The notes: generated from the sequence alone by a model not told the origin. DNA of 64,000 nucleotides from Actinobacteria bacterium HGW-Actinobacteria-1 (GCA_002841355.1 PHFB01000009.1:1-64000); one strand, 5' to 3'. Numbered from the stretch's first letter, positions 8,467-16,399 are shown. Numbers and translations: made by a program.

Positions 8467-9807
8467 TTAGATGATCGGCAGGTACTTGTCGAGCTCCCAC
8501 TGCGAAACGTCGGTGATGTACTCGGCCCACTCGGCCTTCTTGTTCTCCACGTAGAACGAGTGGATGTGCTCGCCAAGGACTTCCTTCATGAGCTCGGAGC
8601 CCTCGAACAGTGCGATTGCCTCGCCAAGATCCTTCGGCAGGGTCTTGATGCCGGCCTTGGCCAGCTCCGCGTCAGACATGCTGAAGATGTTGTTGCTGGC
8701 CTCGGGCATGAGCTCCAGGCCTTCCTCGATACCCTTCAGGCCAGCGCCGAGCATAACGGCGAAGGCGAGGTACGGGTTGCACGAGGGGTCCGGCGAGCGG
8801 AGCTCGACGCGGGTCGCAGCTTCCTTGCCAGGCTTGTACATCGGCACGCGGACCATGGCCGAGCGGTTGCGGCGGGCCCACGAGACGTAGACCGGAGCCT
8901 CGTAGCCCGGGATCAGGCGCTTGTAGGAGTTCACGAGCGGGTTGGTGATGGCGCAGAACTCAGGCGCGTACTTGAGCAGACCGGCGATGTACTGCTTGCC
9001 GATCGTCGAGAGGTTGTAGCCCTCGGGATCGTTGGCGTCGAACATCGCGTTGCCGTCCTTGGTGAACAGCGACTGGTGCGTGTGCATGCCCGAGCCGTTC
9101 ATGCCCGCAACCGGCTTCGGCATGAAGGTCGCGTACACGCCGTTGGCGTAAGCGACTTCCTTGACCGTGAGGCGGTACGTCATGACAGCGTCAGCCATCG
9201 TGAGAGCATCCTGGTAGCGGAGGTCGATCTCGTGCTGCGACGGGGCAACCTCGTGGTGCGAGTACTCGACCGGAATGCCGAGCTTCTCGAGGGTGAGAAC
9301 CGTCTCGCGGCGAAGGTCAGACGCCACGTCGAGCGGGGTCAGGTCGAAGTAGCCGCCCTGGTCCAGGAACTCGGTGCCGTCGCTGTCTGCGAAGTAGAAG
9401 AACTCAAGCTCCGGACCAACGTACATGGTGTAGCCCATGTCAGAGGCCTTCTTGAGAACGCGCTTGAGCGCATAGCGGGGATCGCCCTCGAACGGGGTGC
9501 CGTCGGGCTTCATGACGTCGCAGAACATGCGGCCGACGCCATCGGTGCCCTGCGGGCGCCACGGAAGCGTCTGGAAGGTGCCCGGGTCGGGGAACGCGAC
9601 CATGTCCGACTCCTGGATGCGGGTGAAACCGTCGATCGAAGAACCGTCGAAGCCCATGCCCTCTTCGAACGCACCCTCAAGCTCGGTGTCGGTGACGGCG
9701 AACGACTTCAGGAAGCCGAGGACGTCGGTGAACCAGAAACGAACGAAGCGGATACCACGCTCTTCAACGCTCTTGAGCACGTAATCCTTATCGAACTGCG
9801 CTGCCAT
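8467..9807 (-). CDS. glnA: glutamine synthetase type I (GSI-alpha)
   Basis: A 446-aa glutamine synthetase that makes glutamine from glutamate, ammonia and ATP. It shows FDGSSIDGFTRIQESDM, the metal and substrate motif YVGPELEFFYF, the HHEVAPSQHEIDLRY block, the ATP-site NGSGMHTHQS, and RVELRSPDPSCNPYLAF. At about 446 aa, and without the adenylylation NLYxLP-type tyrosine near the C-terminus (SMSDAEL is there instead), it is GSI-alpha and should not be controlled by GlnE adenylylation. The ATG at 9807 is preferred over GTG at 9813 because AGGAGG lies 7 nt before it. GAAAC boxes upstream and the neighbouring GlnR-like gene suggest transcriptional control. Confidence 0.96.
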   Translation of the reverse strand: MAAQFDKDYVLKSVEERGIRFVRFWFTDVLGFLKSFAVTDTELEGAFEEGMGFDGSSIDGFTRIQESDMVAFPDPGTFQTLPWRPQGTDGVGRMFCDVMKPDGTPFEGDPRYALKRVLKKASDMGYTMYVGPELEFFYFADSDGTEFLDQGGYFDLTPLDVASDLRRETVLTLEKLGIPVEYSHHEVAPSQHEIDLRYQDALTMADAVMTYRLTVKEVAYANGVYATFMPKPVAGMNGSGMHTHQSLFTKDGNAMFDANDPEGYNLSTIGKQYIAGLLKYAPEFCAITNPLVNSYKRLIPGYEAPVYVSWARRNRSAMVRVPMYKPGKEAATRVELRSPDPSCNPYLAFAVMLGAGLKGIEEGLELMPEASNNIFSMSDAELAKAGIKTLPKDLGEAIALFEGSELMKEVLGEHIHSFYVENKKAEWAEYITDVSQWELDKYLPII

Positions 9808-9900
9808 GCTCACTCCTCCTTGTTAAAGGAACCGACGCGAAGCGGAGGCCCCGTCCCGCGTACACTCTTGGCGCTACGGTGAAGAGCGTACGATGTCTAT

Positions 9901-9930
9901 GTTTCATTCACGTTTCGGACGTGAAATAAC
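9901..9930. promoter_or_regulatory. GlnR-box-like site and inverted repeat between glnA and acetyltransferase gene
   Basis: On the minus strand, two GAAAC pentamers (9916-9912 and 9905-9901) are exactly 11 bp apart, as in the b-boxes of actinobacterial GlnR operators. Overlapping them, TTCACGT (9907-9913) and ACGTGAA (9919-9925) form a perfect 7-bp inverted repeat with a 5-nt spacer. The site lies about 95 bp upstream of the glnA start and about 80 bp upstream of the divergent gene, so it could serve both. Its binding protein is inferred, not shown. Confidence 0.6.
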
Positions 9931-10007
9931 TGCGAGAATCTTCCCCGATGCGGGGGTTCATACACCTGGCGAATTGTGACAGCATGATCGGAACGGATGG
10001 AGGCATC

Positions 10008-10556
10008 ATGCTCAAAGGCGAACTCGTCTACCTGGTACCGCTCGATATCGCGAATGCCGAGACGGCCCGCGCATGGATCAACGACCCCGAGGTCAACCAG
10101 TGGCTTCTCTCGGGACAGAATCCGGTATCGCGCGAAGGCGAGCGCGCCTTCTACCTAGCCGATGAGACGGATCGCGCCGCCGGTTCCGCCTACCGCTTCG
10201 AGATCCATGTAGCCGAGGACGACCGCTACATCGGCAACTGCGGCATCGAGCAGGTCGACCGCACACACAGGCACGCCGAGATCGGCATCTGCATCGGCTC
10301 GCTCCCCGACCAGAACCGCGGTTTTGGCCGAGACACGCTGGTGACGCTCTTGCGCTTCGGCTTCGACACGCTCGGGCTGCACCGCATCGCCATCCTCGCG
10401 AACGCCGAGAATGAGCGCGCCGTTCACCTCTACGGCTCGGTCGGTTTCACGGAAGTTGGCCGCGAGCGCGAAGTCGTGTTCATGCGCGGGAAGTTCCGCG
10501 ACCACGTGGTGCTCGACATGCTCGACCGCGAGTTCCGCGCGCGGTACGGAGAATAG
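10008..10556 (+). CDS. GNAT family N-acetyltransferase (RimJ/RimL-like)
   Basis: A 182-aa acetyltransferase of the Acetyltransf_3 (RimJ/RimL/SpeG) type. It begins LKGELVYLVPLD, has the acetyl-CoA pyrophosphate loop region around LPDQNRGFGRDTL, and ends with the typical HRIAILANAENERAVHLYGSVGFTEVGRER block. The target (protein N-terminus, polyamine or small molecule) cannot be deduced. ATG at 10008 is chosen because GGAGG precedes it and family alignment begins there; the frame is open 20 codons further upstream. It is divergent from glnA and shares its regulatory region. Confidence 0.85.
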   Translation: MLKGELVYLVPLDIANAETARAWINDPEVNQWLLSGQNPVSREGERAFYLADETDRAAGSAYRFEIHVAEDDRYIGNCGIEQVDRTHRHAEIGICIGSLPDQNRGFGRDTLVTLLRFGFDTLGLHRIAILANAENERAVHLYGSVGFTEVGREREVVFMRGKFRDHVVLDMLDREFRARYGE

Positions 10557-10560
10557 CGAC

Positions 10561-10585
10561 GGGGCGGGTCATTGCGACCCGCCCC
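10561..10585. terminator. bidirectional terminator between convergent genes
   Basis: A perfect 10-bp stem GGGGCGGGTC / GACCCGCCCC with a 5-nt loop (ATTGC) lies just after the acetyltransferase stop (10556) and just before the carbonic anhydrase stop on the opposite strand (10612). It can terminate both. Confidence 0.8.
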
Positions 10586-10611
10586 GCATGCACATTGAAC
10601 GAACGCCGAGT

Positions 10612-11352
10612 CTACTCGCCGCCCGCCCAGTCGACCACGCCGGTGTCGAGGATGTACTTCGCTCCCACGACTTTGAGTTCTTTGGCCTTCAAAGCCTCTT
10701 CGATGATCGGGCTCGTCTCGAGCACGCCGATCATCCGGTCCACGTTCATGTCCGCGGCCGTCTCGGCGATCTGAGCATCGGTCTTGGCACCGGATGCCTT
10801 GGCGGCTTTCACCGATGGCAGAAGCATCGCAACGATCGAGCCGATGCTTCCCGGTGCCTTGCCGCCGGCGACAGCCGCCTTCACTGCGCCGCAGCCCTGG
10901 TGGCCCATGACGACCACGAGCGGGCTGCCCAGGTGCTCCACGGCATACTCCACGCTACCGAGCGCGATCGGGTCGATAACGTTGCCGGCAACGCGGATCA
11001 CGAAGATGTCGCCGATGCCCTGGTCGAAGAGCAACTCGGCGGGAACGCGAGAGTCGCTGCACGTCAAGATGACCGCGAACGGCTGCTGGCCCTTGGAGAG
11101 CGTCTGAAGGTTCGCGTCGCTGAAGTCCTTTACCGTGATCTCATCGGCAACGAACCGCTCGTTCCCCTCCTTGAGGAGCGTGAGTGCTTCGTCGGGGGAC
11201 TCAACCTTCGCGGGACGCTCGTACTTTGCGACCGTCTCAACCTCGGCCGAGGACTCACTCTCGGTCTTGGTGCCGCTGCAACCGCTGGTTGCGAGCGCCA
11301 GGCCGAGCACGGCAACCACACCGAGGTACCACGCCTTGCGAAGCTTCATCAT
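10612..11352 (-). CDS. lipoprotein beta-carbonic anhydrase
   Basis: A 246-aa beta-class carbonic anhydrase that interconverts CO2 and bicarbonate. Zinc ligands and the catalytic dyad are visible: C98-x-D100-x-R102 in CSDSRVP, and H151-x2-C154 in GHQGCGAV. The first 25 residues form a lipoprotein signal (KAWYLGVVAVLGLALATSGC, with C25 as the lipidated cysteine), so the enzyme should be anchored outside the membrane. Most bacterial beta-enzymes are cytoplasmic, which makes this unusual. GGGAGG precedes the tandem ATGs. A long perfect palindrome lies upstream (11423-11441). The physiological role may be bicarbonate supply at the surface; that is inference. Confidence 0.9.
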   Translation of the reverse strand: MMKLRKAWYLGVVAVLGLALATSGCSGTKTESESSAEVETVAKYERPAKVESPDEALTLLKEGNERFVADEITVKDFSDANLQTLSKGQQPFAVILTCSDSRVPAELLFDQGIGDIFVIRVAGNVIDPIALGSVEYAVEHLGSPLVVVMGHQGCGAVKAAVAGGKAPGSIGSIVAMLLPSVKAAKASGAKTDAQIAETAADMNVDRMIGVLETSPIIEEALKAKELKVVGAKYILDTGVVDWAGGE

Positions 11353-11422
11353 CCGAACCTCCCGTAGCCGAAACGAATGTCAACGAGGGGGATTCGACCG
11401 GCTTCGCGCAACACCTGCACGG

Positions 11423-11441
11423 TTCGTTCACTATGAACGAA
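11423..11441. promoter_or_regulatory. palindromic operator candidate upstream of carbonic anhydrase
   Basis: TTCGTTCA-CTA-TGAACGAA is a perfect 8-bp-arm inverted repeat located about 70-90 bp upstream of the carbonic anhydrase start, between it and the terminator of the cytochrome gene. Size and symmetry fit a dimeric repressor site. No adjacent regulator gene identifies the binding protein. Confidence 0.5.
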
Positions 11442-11481
11442 GCTGTGCTTCTCCCTGGTAGACGCGCCGCTACGCCCAACG

Positions 11482-11509
11482 CGAGAGGCCCCGTTTCCGG
11501 GGCCTCTCG
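11482..11509 (-). terminator. terminator of the multihaem cytochrome gene
   Basis: A 12-bp perfect stem, CGAGAGGCCCCG (11482-11493) with CGGGGCCTCTCG (11498-11509), and loop TTTC. It lies 24 bp beyond the stop of the leftward cytochrome gene. No strong T-run follows, as with the other stem-loops of this genome. Confidence 0.75.
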
Positions 11510-11533
11510 GTTCGCTCGATGTGCGCGGTATAG

Positions 11534-14308
11534 CTACTGCGTGTAGTTGAGCACCAGTGGTGTCTCGGCATTGCCGAGCTTGTCCACCGAGTAGTACGTG
11601 AGCGTGTGGTTCCCTGGCGTGTCGGCACCCGGCTGGGTGTTCGCGATGCCGGCCGTCGCGTCGGCGGCGGTGTAGGCCACGTACTCTGCGCCGTCGAAGC
11701 TGTAGTACGTCGTCGCCACACCCGCGATGTTGTCGCTCGCATTCAGGCGCCAGCGCAGCGTACCTGCCGAGGATGTGCTCGTAACCGGGGCCGCGTTGTC
11801 CACGTAGAGCTTCGCGTACGTGAGCGGCGTCTGGTTGCCTGTGAAGTCACGGGCGTAGTACTGGATCTCGAACCACGCGTTGCCGCCGCCGGTATCCCAG
11901 ATGGTTCCGCCGTAGGTGGGCCAGAAGCCCGGCGAGCTCTTGGCCTTGGCGAGGAGCTCCATCGGCGCGATGGTGCGGGTGGAATCCCAGGTGGCGTCCT
12001 GCACGTACGAGAAGTCGTTCATCTGCTGGTAGAACGCCTGGTACGGGAACCAGCCCCAGGTGGTCTTGTACGTCTTCACCTCGGTGTGGATGAACGCCAC
12101 GCCGGTATTGAGGCCGCGCACCTTCGGGTCGACGACGACCATGTCCATCGTCTTGGCCACAAACGTATCAGCGCCAAGCGCGATGCCGCTGAAGGTCACA
12201 GTAGGCGCCGTCACGTCAGTGACGTTGTAGTCCGACGTCTTGATGGCTTCGGTGTGATTCGCCGCGTCCACCGAGTAGTACCGCAGCGTGTGCGCGTACG
12301 GCGGCGAGACGTCAGCCGGGTTCGTGATGCCGTTCGCCTGATCAGCAGCGGTGTAGAGCGTGAATGGCGCACCGTCGAAGCTGTAGTAGGTGGCGACCAC
12401 GCCATCCCCCACATCGGTGGCCGTGAGGCGCCACACGATCGGGTCAGTGCCAGAACGCGCGGCGGTCGTCACCGGAGCGAGGTAGTCCACGCTCGTGGCG
12501 GGCCCGACCTGTCCGCCATGGCAACCGAACGGGCTACCGCACTGCCACCGCTCGGGATCGCCGTGGCATGACTGGCACATGCCCTCCGGTTGCTGTCCGA
12601 TGCTCATGAGCGTGTGGTCCATCGCCCTGGTCGGAGCCGGGTGCTGCGCGACCGGCAGGCCGTCAACGGTCTGCCCGCCGGTGTGACACGCGCCGGTCTG
12701 GCAGGTCCTGTCCCACTCGGCAAAGCTGGTAGCGGGACCATCGGTCGCATGGCACATCGCGCAGTTGGTGTAGTCGCTGCCGTGCAGGCCAAGGAGGTTG
12801 CTGCGGTGGCAGCTCAGGCACGGGAGCTTCACGTAACCCACGACCTGGACGCCGTTCGCGCCCCACTGCGGCTCGCCAACGTACGACTTGTAGGTAGCGC
12901 TGGCCTCATGCACGGTGCCGTGAATCGCCACCGGGTTGTGGCACGACGCGCACCGCTTGTCGTTGGCCGCGATCGCCGCGACCACGTTCGCTGCGGCGCT
13001 TGCATGGCAGCCTTCGCACCCGATCGCCGAGTGGACCGCGGTGAGGTCGCCTCCGTTGTGGCAGCCGGTGCCCGAGCACGCCATCGTCGCGTTCGCGTGC
13101 TGCACGGCGTGCGGCGTGGAGTGACATCCCGAGCAGTCCTTGACGCTCGCCGCGACGGCGTCCTTCGCCTGCGCGCGAGCACTGCTGCCGTGACAGATCG
13201 TGCACTGGTACTTCACGGTCGCCGCGCTTGGGTACTGCGCATGCTCGGACACGAGTGCGGTGCCGTGGCAGGGATCGCAGAACGTGCTCGGCGTCGAACC
13301 CGTGTGGGCATCGGCCGTAAGCGCGTCAGTGTGACGCGCGACATTGGGATACGTGGCGCTGTGGCAGCTCACGCACGTGAAGTTGAGCCCGCTACTGGCC
13401 TCGTTGTCGTGGTTGAACTTGTGGCACTCGGAGTACTGCATGCAGCCGGCCACACTCGGTATCTCGCTGCCGTGCTGGCCGACCGGTGCGAGCGCGTGGT
13501 CGTGGCAGCTCGCGCACACATCCAGCGGATGCGCCGCCGGATACGTGGTGTGGCAGCCGGTGCAGTCCCAGGTGGTGGACATCGGCGGCGAGACCTTGAA
13601 GCTCCACGTCTTGCTCGCGCTCCCTACCGAGGCCCGCGCGGTGAACGCGACCGTGTGCACGCCCGCGGCAAGCGGCGCGCCGGGCGTGTGCGTGTACGTC
13701 TTGGTGGCTGCCGAGTAGGTCATCGGAACTGCGACGCCGTCAAGCAGCATCGTGGAGGTGAACGTCGAATACGGCGAGAGGAGCGTGGCGGAGATGGCCG
13801 CGGGCGATGCCGCAAGGACGGCGTCCACTGCGGGAGTCACCGCGCTCACGCTGGTGCCGGTGACGTTATCGAACGTCCACGTGTACGTGGAGGTGCCCGA
13901 GGCGCTTACCACCGTCGCGACGACCGTGTTGGTGCCGGTCAGCATCGTCCACGCGGTCTTGTAGCTCTCCATCCGAACGACCGTCGGGTCGTCGACCACG
14001 TAGACCTGATCCTCAAGGTCCTCGTCGAAGTACCAGTGGCCGATCGGCCGGGTGACCGATGTGAGTGCCGCAACGCCGTTCACCTTGATCGATGCGCTCA
14101 ATACCGGTGAGCTGTCATCGGCGGTGATCGAGATACTCATCGGCTTCACCAGAACGACCGAGCCGACCGCGGGCGTCGGTGCCGAGAAGACAGCCGCTCC
14201 AGCCGCGAATGCGCTTGCAGTGCCACCCGCGAAGACCATGACGACCGCAAGTAGTACCGATGCCGCGAAGAGCCTCCGCGACGGGCGAGTCCCACCCATT
14301 TCGCTCAC
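11534..14308 (-). CDS. secreted multihaem c-type cytochrome
   Basis: A 924-aa exported protein. A basic N-terminus and hydrophobic segment (LFAASVLLAVVMVFAGGTASA) form the signal. Residues about 30-240 are beta-rich Ig-like repeats. Between about 248 and 595 there are eleven CxxCH haem-binding motifs, plus CSGTGCH and CQTGACH (CX4CH) and CMQYSECH and CGSPFGCH (CX5CH). The maximum is therefore about 15 haems. The C-terminal third carries two copies of a repeat containing TYYSFDGA and HTL.YYSVD, an adhesin-like fold. Likely roles are extracellular or cell-wall electron transfer. No haem lyase or quinone oxidase lies adjacent. The GTG start is uncertain; an ATG lies three codons downstream. Confidence 0.9.
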   Translation of the reverse strand: MSEMGGTRPSRRLFAASVLLAVVMVFAGGTASAFAAGAAVFSAPTPAVGSVVLVKPMSISITADDSSPVLSASIKVNGVAALTSVTRPIGHWYFDEDLEDQVYVVDDPTVVRMESYKTAWTMLTGTNTVVATVVSASGTSTYTWTFDNVTGTSVSAVTPAVDAVLAASPAAISATLLSPYSTFTSTMLLDGVAVPMTYSAATKTYTHTPGAPLAAGVHTVAFTARASVGSASKTWSFKVSPPMSTTWDCTGCHTTYPAAHPLDVCASCHDHALAPVGQHGSEIPSVAGCMQYSECHKFNHDNEASSGLNFTCVSCHSATYPNVARHTDALTADAHTGSTPSTFCDPCHGTALVSEHAQYPSAATVKYQCTICHGSSARAQAKDAVAASVKDCSGCHSTPHAVQHANATMACSGTGCHNGGDLTAVHSAIGCEGCHASAAANVVAAIAANDKRCASCHNPVAIHGTVHEASATYKSYVGEPQWGANGVQVVGYVKLPCLSCHRSNLLGLHGSDYTNCAMCHATDGPATSFAEWDRTCQTGACHTGGQTVDGLPVAQHPAPTRAMDHTLMSIGQQPEGMCQSCHGDPERWQCGSPFGCHGGQVGPATSVDYLAPVTTAARSGTDPIVWRLTATDVGDGVVATYYSFDGAPFTLYTAADQANGITNPADVSPPYAHTLRYYSVDAANHTEAIKTSDYNVTDVTAPTVTFSGIALGADTFVAKTMDMVVVDPKVRGLNTGVAFIHTEVKTYKTTWGWFPYQAFYQQMNDFSYVQDATWDSTRTIAPMELLAKAKSSPGFWPTYGGTIWDTGGGNAWFEIQYYARDFTGNQTPLTYAKLYVDNAAPVTSTSSAGTLRWRLNASDNIAGVATTYYSFDGAEYVAYTAADATAGIANTQPGADTPGNHTLTYYSVDKLGNAETPLVLNYTQ

Positions 14309-14430
14309 GCTGCCCCATCCCCGTTGACTGCCTAATGTGAACTACTCTGAATTGCTAGCCGCACTGTATCAGGCTGAACGGACCTTGTCGCGCACTTCCT
14401 CTCTGATTGCGCCGCTTCACTTCGTCTCGG

Positions 14431-14655
14431 TCACTCTGCATCCTTGGGATAGTGGAATACGTCGTCGAGCGGCACGCCGAACACGCCGGCGATCTGGAAT
14501 GCGGTCTCAAGTGACGGCGAGTAGCGGCCTTGCTCTATCGCGATGATGGTCTGTCGGGTCACGTTCACCCGTTTCGCGAGCTCTGCCTGCGTCATCTCGC
14601 CCGCGGCGAATCTAAGCGCACGAATGCTGTTGGAGACTCGGGTCGGCTTGACCAT
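14431..14655 (-). CDS. XRE-family helix-turn-helix regulator
   Basis: A 74-aa single-domain Cro/CI-type protein. The helix-turn-helix reads MTQAELAKRVNVTRQTIIAIEQGRYSPSLETAFQIAGVF, and it ends DVFHYPKDAE. Small XRE proteins of this type commonly follow a multi-TM protein gene, as here: the membrane gene ends 2 bp before this start. The pair probably shares the promoter at 15172-15200, whose repeats may be the operator. Autoregulation is inferred from that arrangement. Confidence 0.88.
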   Translation of the reverse strand: MVKPTRVSNSIRALRFAAGEMTQAELAKRVNVTRQTIIAIEQGRYSPSLETAFQIAGVFGVPLDDVFHYPKDAE

Positions 14656-14657
14656 GG

Positions 14658-15134
14658 CTAGAAGCCCCTACGATAGGCGATCAGCTTGGCCGCCGCGGTG
14701 ACAAGTGCTCCGATCACGAACGACAGGTAGAGCGCATTCGCGATCCAGAATTGGTCGTAGCGCAACATCGCCAGTGCCATCACGCCGACCACGCCTGCCG
14801 ACGAGACATAGTAGCCGATAAGCTCGCCGCGCCGGTTGATGTCCTTGTCCCGTTCGTCGGAGCGGCCGATCTCGCCGACCGAGTCCTCAATCGAGCTCTC
14901 GCCGGTGATCTCGGCGGTCACGGCGGCACCGATCGCTGTGACGATCGCGGTTGCGATCGCGCCGATGATGCTGAGCACGATCAGCGCGCCGATTGCGACG
15001 AGCAGCAGCGGCTGATAGGCGATCTCAGCGACGGGCACCGTCCGCACCTCGCCGAGGACGACCGCGAAGTAGACGGCTGCGACGCCAGTCGACACAACCG
15101 CGCTCACCCACGTGAACTTCTCTTCGAACGACAT
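14658..15134 (-). CDS. four-TM membrane protein paired with XRE regulator
   Basis: A 158-aa protein with four predicted membrane helices (about residues 8-28, 38-68, 107-125 and 130-150) and an acidic loop with ESSIEDSVGEIGRSDERDKD between helices 2 and 3. Function unknown. It resembles the DUF2178-like membrane proteins encoded with small XRE regulators, an assignment made by layout rather than motif. Of the two adjacent ATGs, the second (15134) is better spaced from AGGAGG. It is the promoter-proximal gene of the pair. Confidence 0.75.
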   Translation of the reverse strand: MSFEEKFTWVSAVVSTGVAAVYFAVVLGEVRTVPVAEIAYQPLLLVAIGALIVLSIIGAIATAIVTAIGAAVTAEITGESSIEDSVGEIGRSDERDKDINRRGELIGYYVSSAGVVGVMALAMLRYDQFWIANALYLSFVIGALVTAAAKLIAYRRGF

Positions 15135-15160
15135 CATGACCTCCTAGATGTCAGGTTTCT

Positions 15161-15218
15161 TTTACACCCTCAATGTAAAGCGGTCACGACACCGTGTCAA
15201 GTATTGTTTACACTCAAT
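15161..15218 (-). promoter_or_regulatory. promoter with repeated operator-like elements for the membrane protein/XRE pair
   Basis: Minus-strand -35 TTGACA (15200-15195) and -10 TACATT (15177-15172) are separated by exactly 17 bp. Flanking them are two direct copies of TTTACAC(C)CTCAAT (15161-15174 and 15207-15218). The proximal one also forms the inverted repeat TTTACA-N7-TGTAAA (15161-15179), which covers the -10. This layout fits repression by the XRE protein encoded downstream. Confidence 0.65.
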
Positions 15219-15272
15219 TTCAGTCGGAATCACGCAGGACGCACAACCGAAGGTGATTCACGCAGGCGCTAC

Positions 15273-15431
15273 CTACCTGCTGCGGGAAACCGCCACCAGA
15301 TAGCCAAGCGCGCCGATCACGCCGGCAACGCCGAACAGCACGGCCGCGACAAGCGTTGCCACCGCGAGGATCTGCCCCGATTCCATCTGGCTGATTCGGG
15401 CGAGCGGTGCGCTGGCTTCTGACGTCTCCAT
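15273..15431 (-). CDS. small single-TM membrane protein
   Basis: A 52-aa open frame starting ATG with GGGAG four bases upstream. Residues 21-47 (ILAVATLVAAVLFGVAGVIG onward) form one strong membrane helix, followed by a basic tail. It begins 28 bp after the stop of the metallo-hydrolase gene on the same strand and may be its operon partner. No homology is recognised; support is the ribosome binding site and clean membrane topology. Confidence 0.5.
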   Translation of the reverse strand: METSEASAPLARISQMESGQILAVATLVAAVLFGVAGVIGALGYLVAVSRSR

Positions 15432-15459
15432 GGGGCTCCCGTCATGCGATCTCGGTCGG

Positions 15460-16296
15460 TTACAGCTCAATCGAAGCTCCCGCGCCCGCGTACGCGATGC
15501 CCGGCCCGTAGGCCTGTCGCAGCGTCTCGTAGCCCTTGCGGGTCGTGCAGTGCATTGTGATGATCTGCGGGATCTCCATTGCGCGCAGGCGCCTGGCAAC
15601 CTCCTCGATTGCCGCGTCGCTATCGCCGAGGAGCCCTGCGATGGGAATCCCCATGAAGTGAAAGCCGCCGATGAGCGCTTTGACCGACTGCCCGGGAAAC
15701 GCACGCCGGACGGACTCCACGATGTTGAGCACGCCATGATGGCTGCAGCCGGTGAACACCACAAGCCCGCCCTCATCCTCGATGACGAGCGCCAGCTCGT
15801 GACCGAAGTCGTCGGGCACGAGCCGCCCGCCCTCCTCGCGCATGAGGACGCGATTCCCTTTGGGCGCGGGTTGGTCGCTCGAGATGTCGGTGAGCAGATG
15901 CACACCGGGCACCACTTCGGTGTCGCGCTCCACAAAACGGAAGCGGTCGGCGTTGTCGGCCACCACGTCGGCGTCGATCCCCACGCGCTTGCGGATGGGG
16001 CCCAGCTTCATGAACAGGTCGGGCGTCATGCCCGCGCGCGCCCACACTGGCGCCTCCGTGTCCGAGAGGAACCGGGCCAGTCCGCCCCCGTGGTCAAGGT
16101 GCGAGTGCGACACCACCGCGAACTCGACGTCTTCGATCGGCACGCCGAGGGTGCGCGCGTTATCCGCGAACAGCCCCGACGTACCTGTATCGAAGAGGAT
16201 CGAGTGCTCCCGCCAGCGGATATGGATGCTGGCTCCCCACTCCGTGCCGACGGTGTCACTACTTGCCTCGTGATCGATGAGCACCGTGATCTTCAC
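15460..16296 (-). CDS. MBL-fold metallo-hydrolase (COG1237-like)
   Basis: A 278-aa metallo-beta-lactamase-fold protein. The metal motif is VVSHSHLDHGGGL, followed by the family blocks VVFTGCSHHGVLNIV and ALIGGFHFMG and a C-terminal IITMHCTT. This set matches COG1237, the group around the 7,8-dihydropterin-6-methyl-4-(beta-D-ribofuranosyl)aminobenzene-5'-phosphate synthase. Members in bacteria without methanopterin have uncharacterised hydrolase roles, so the precise reaction is open. The GTG start at 16296 (VKITVLIDHE) has GGGGGG upstream. The frame stays open 90 codons further, but that stretch is not family-like. Confidence 0.85.
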   Translation of the reverse strand: MKITVLIDHEASSDTVGTEWGASIHIRWREHSILFDTGTSGLFADNARTLGVPIEDVEFAVVSHSHLDHGGGLARFLSDTEAPVWARAGMTPDLFMKLGPIRKRVGIDADVVADNADRFRFVERDTEVVPGVHLLTDISSDQPAPKGNRVLMREEGGRLVPDDFGHELALVIEDEGGLVVFTGCSHHGVLNIVESVRRAFPGQSVKALIGGFHFMGIPIAGLLGDSDAAIEEVARRLRAMEIPQIITMHCTTRKGYETLRQAYGPGIAYAGAGASIEL

Positions 16297-16399
16297 TGGA
16301 TCCCCCCAGTCTGCCCCGAGTAAGGCCGACGACTTCGCCGACCACCTGCACGACGATAGGGCTTCTGCCGACGCAAGCAAACACCCGCAGCGGAACCCG

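Noticed and set aside
12590-14110. Very long plus-strand frames through the cytochrome gene
   Set aside because: They are rich in Arg, Ala, His and Gly as in GC-rich frame shadows, lack any motif, and the opposite strand codes for a clear haem protein.
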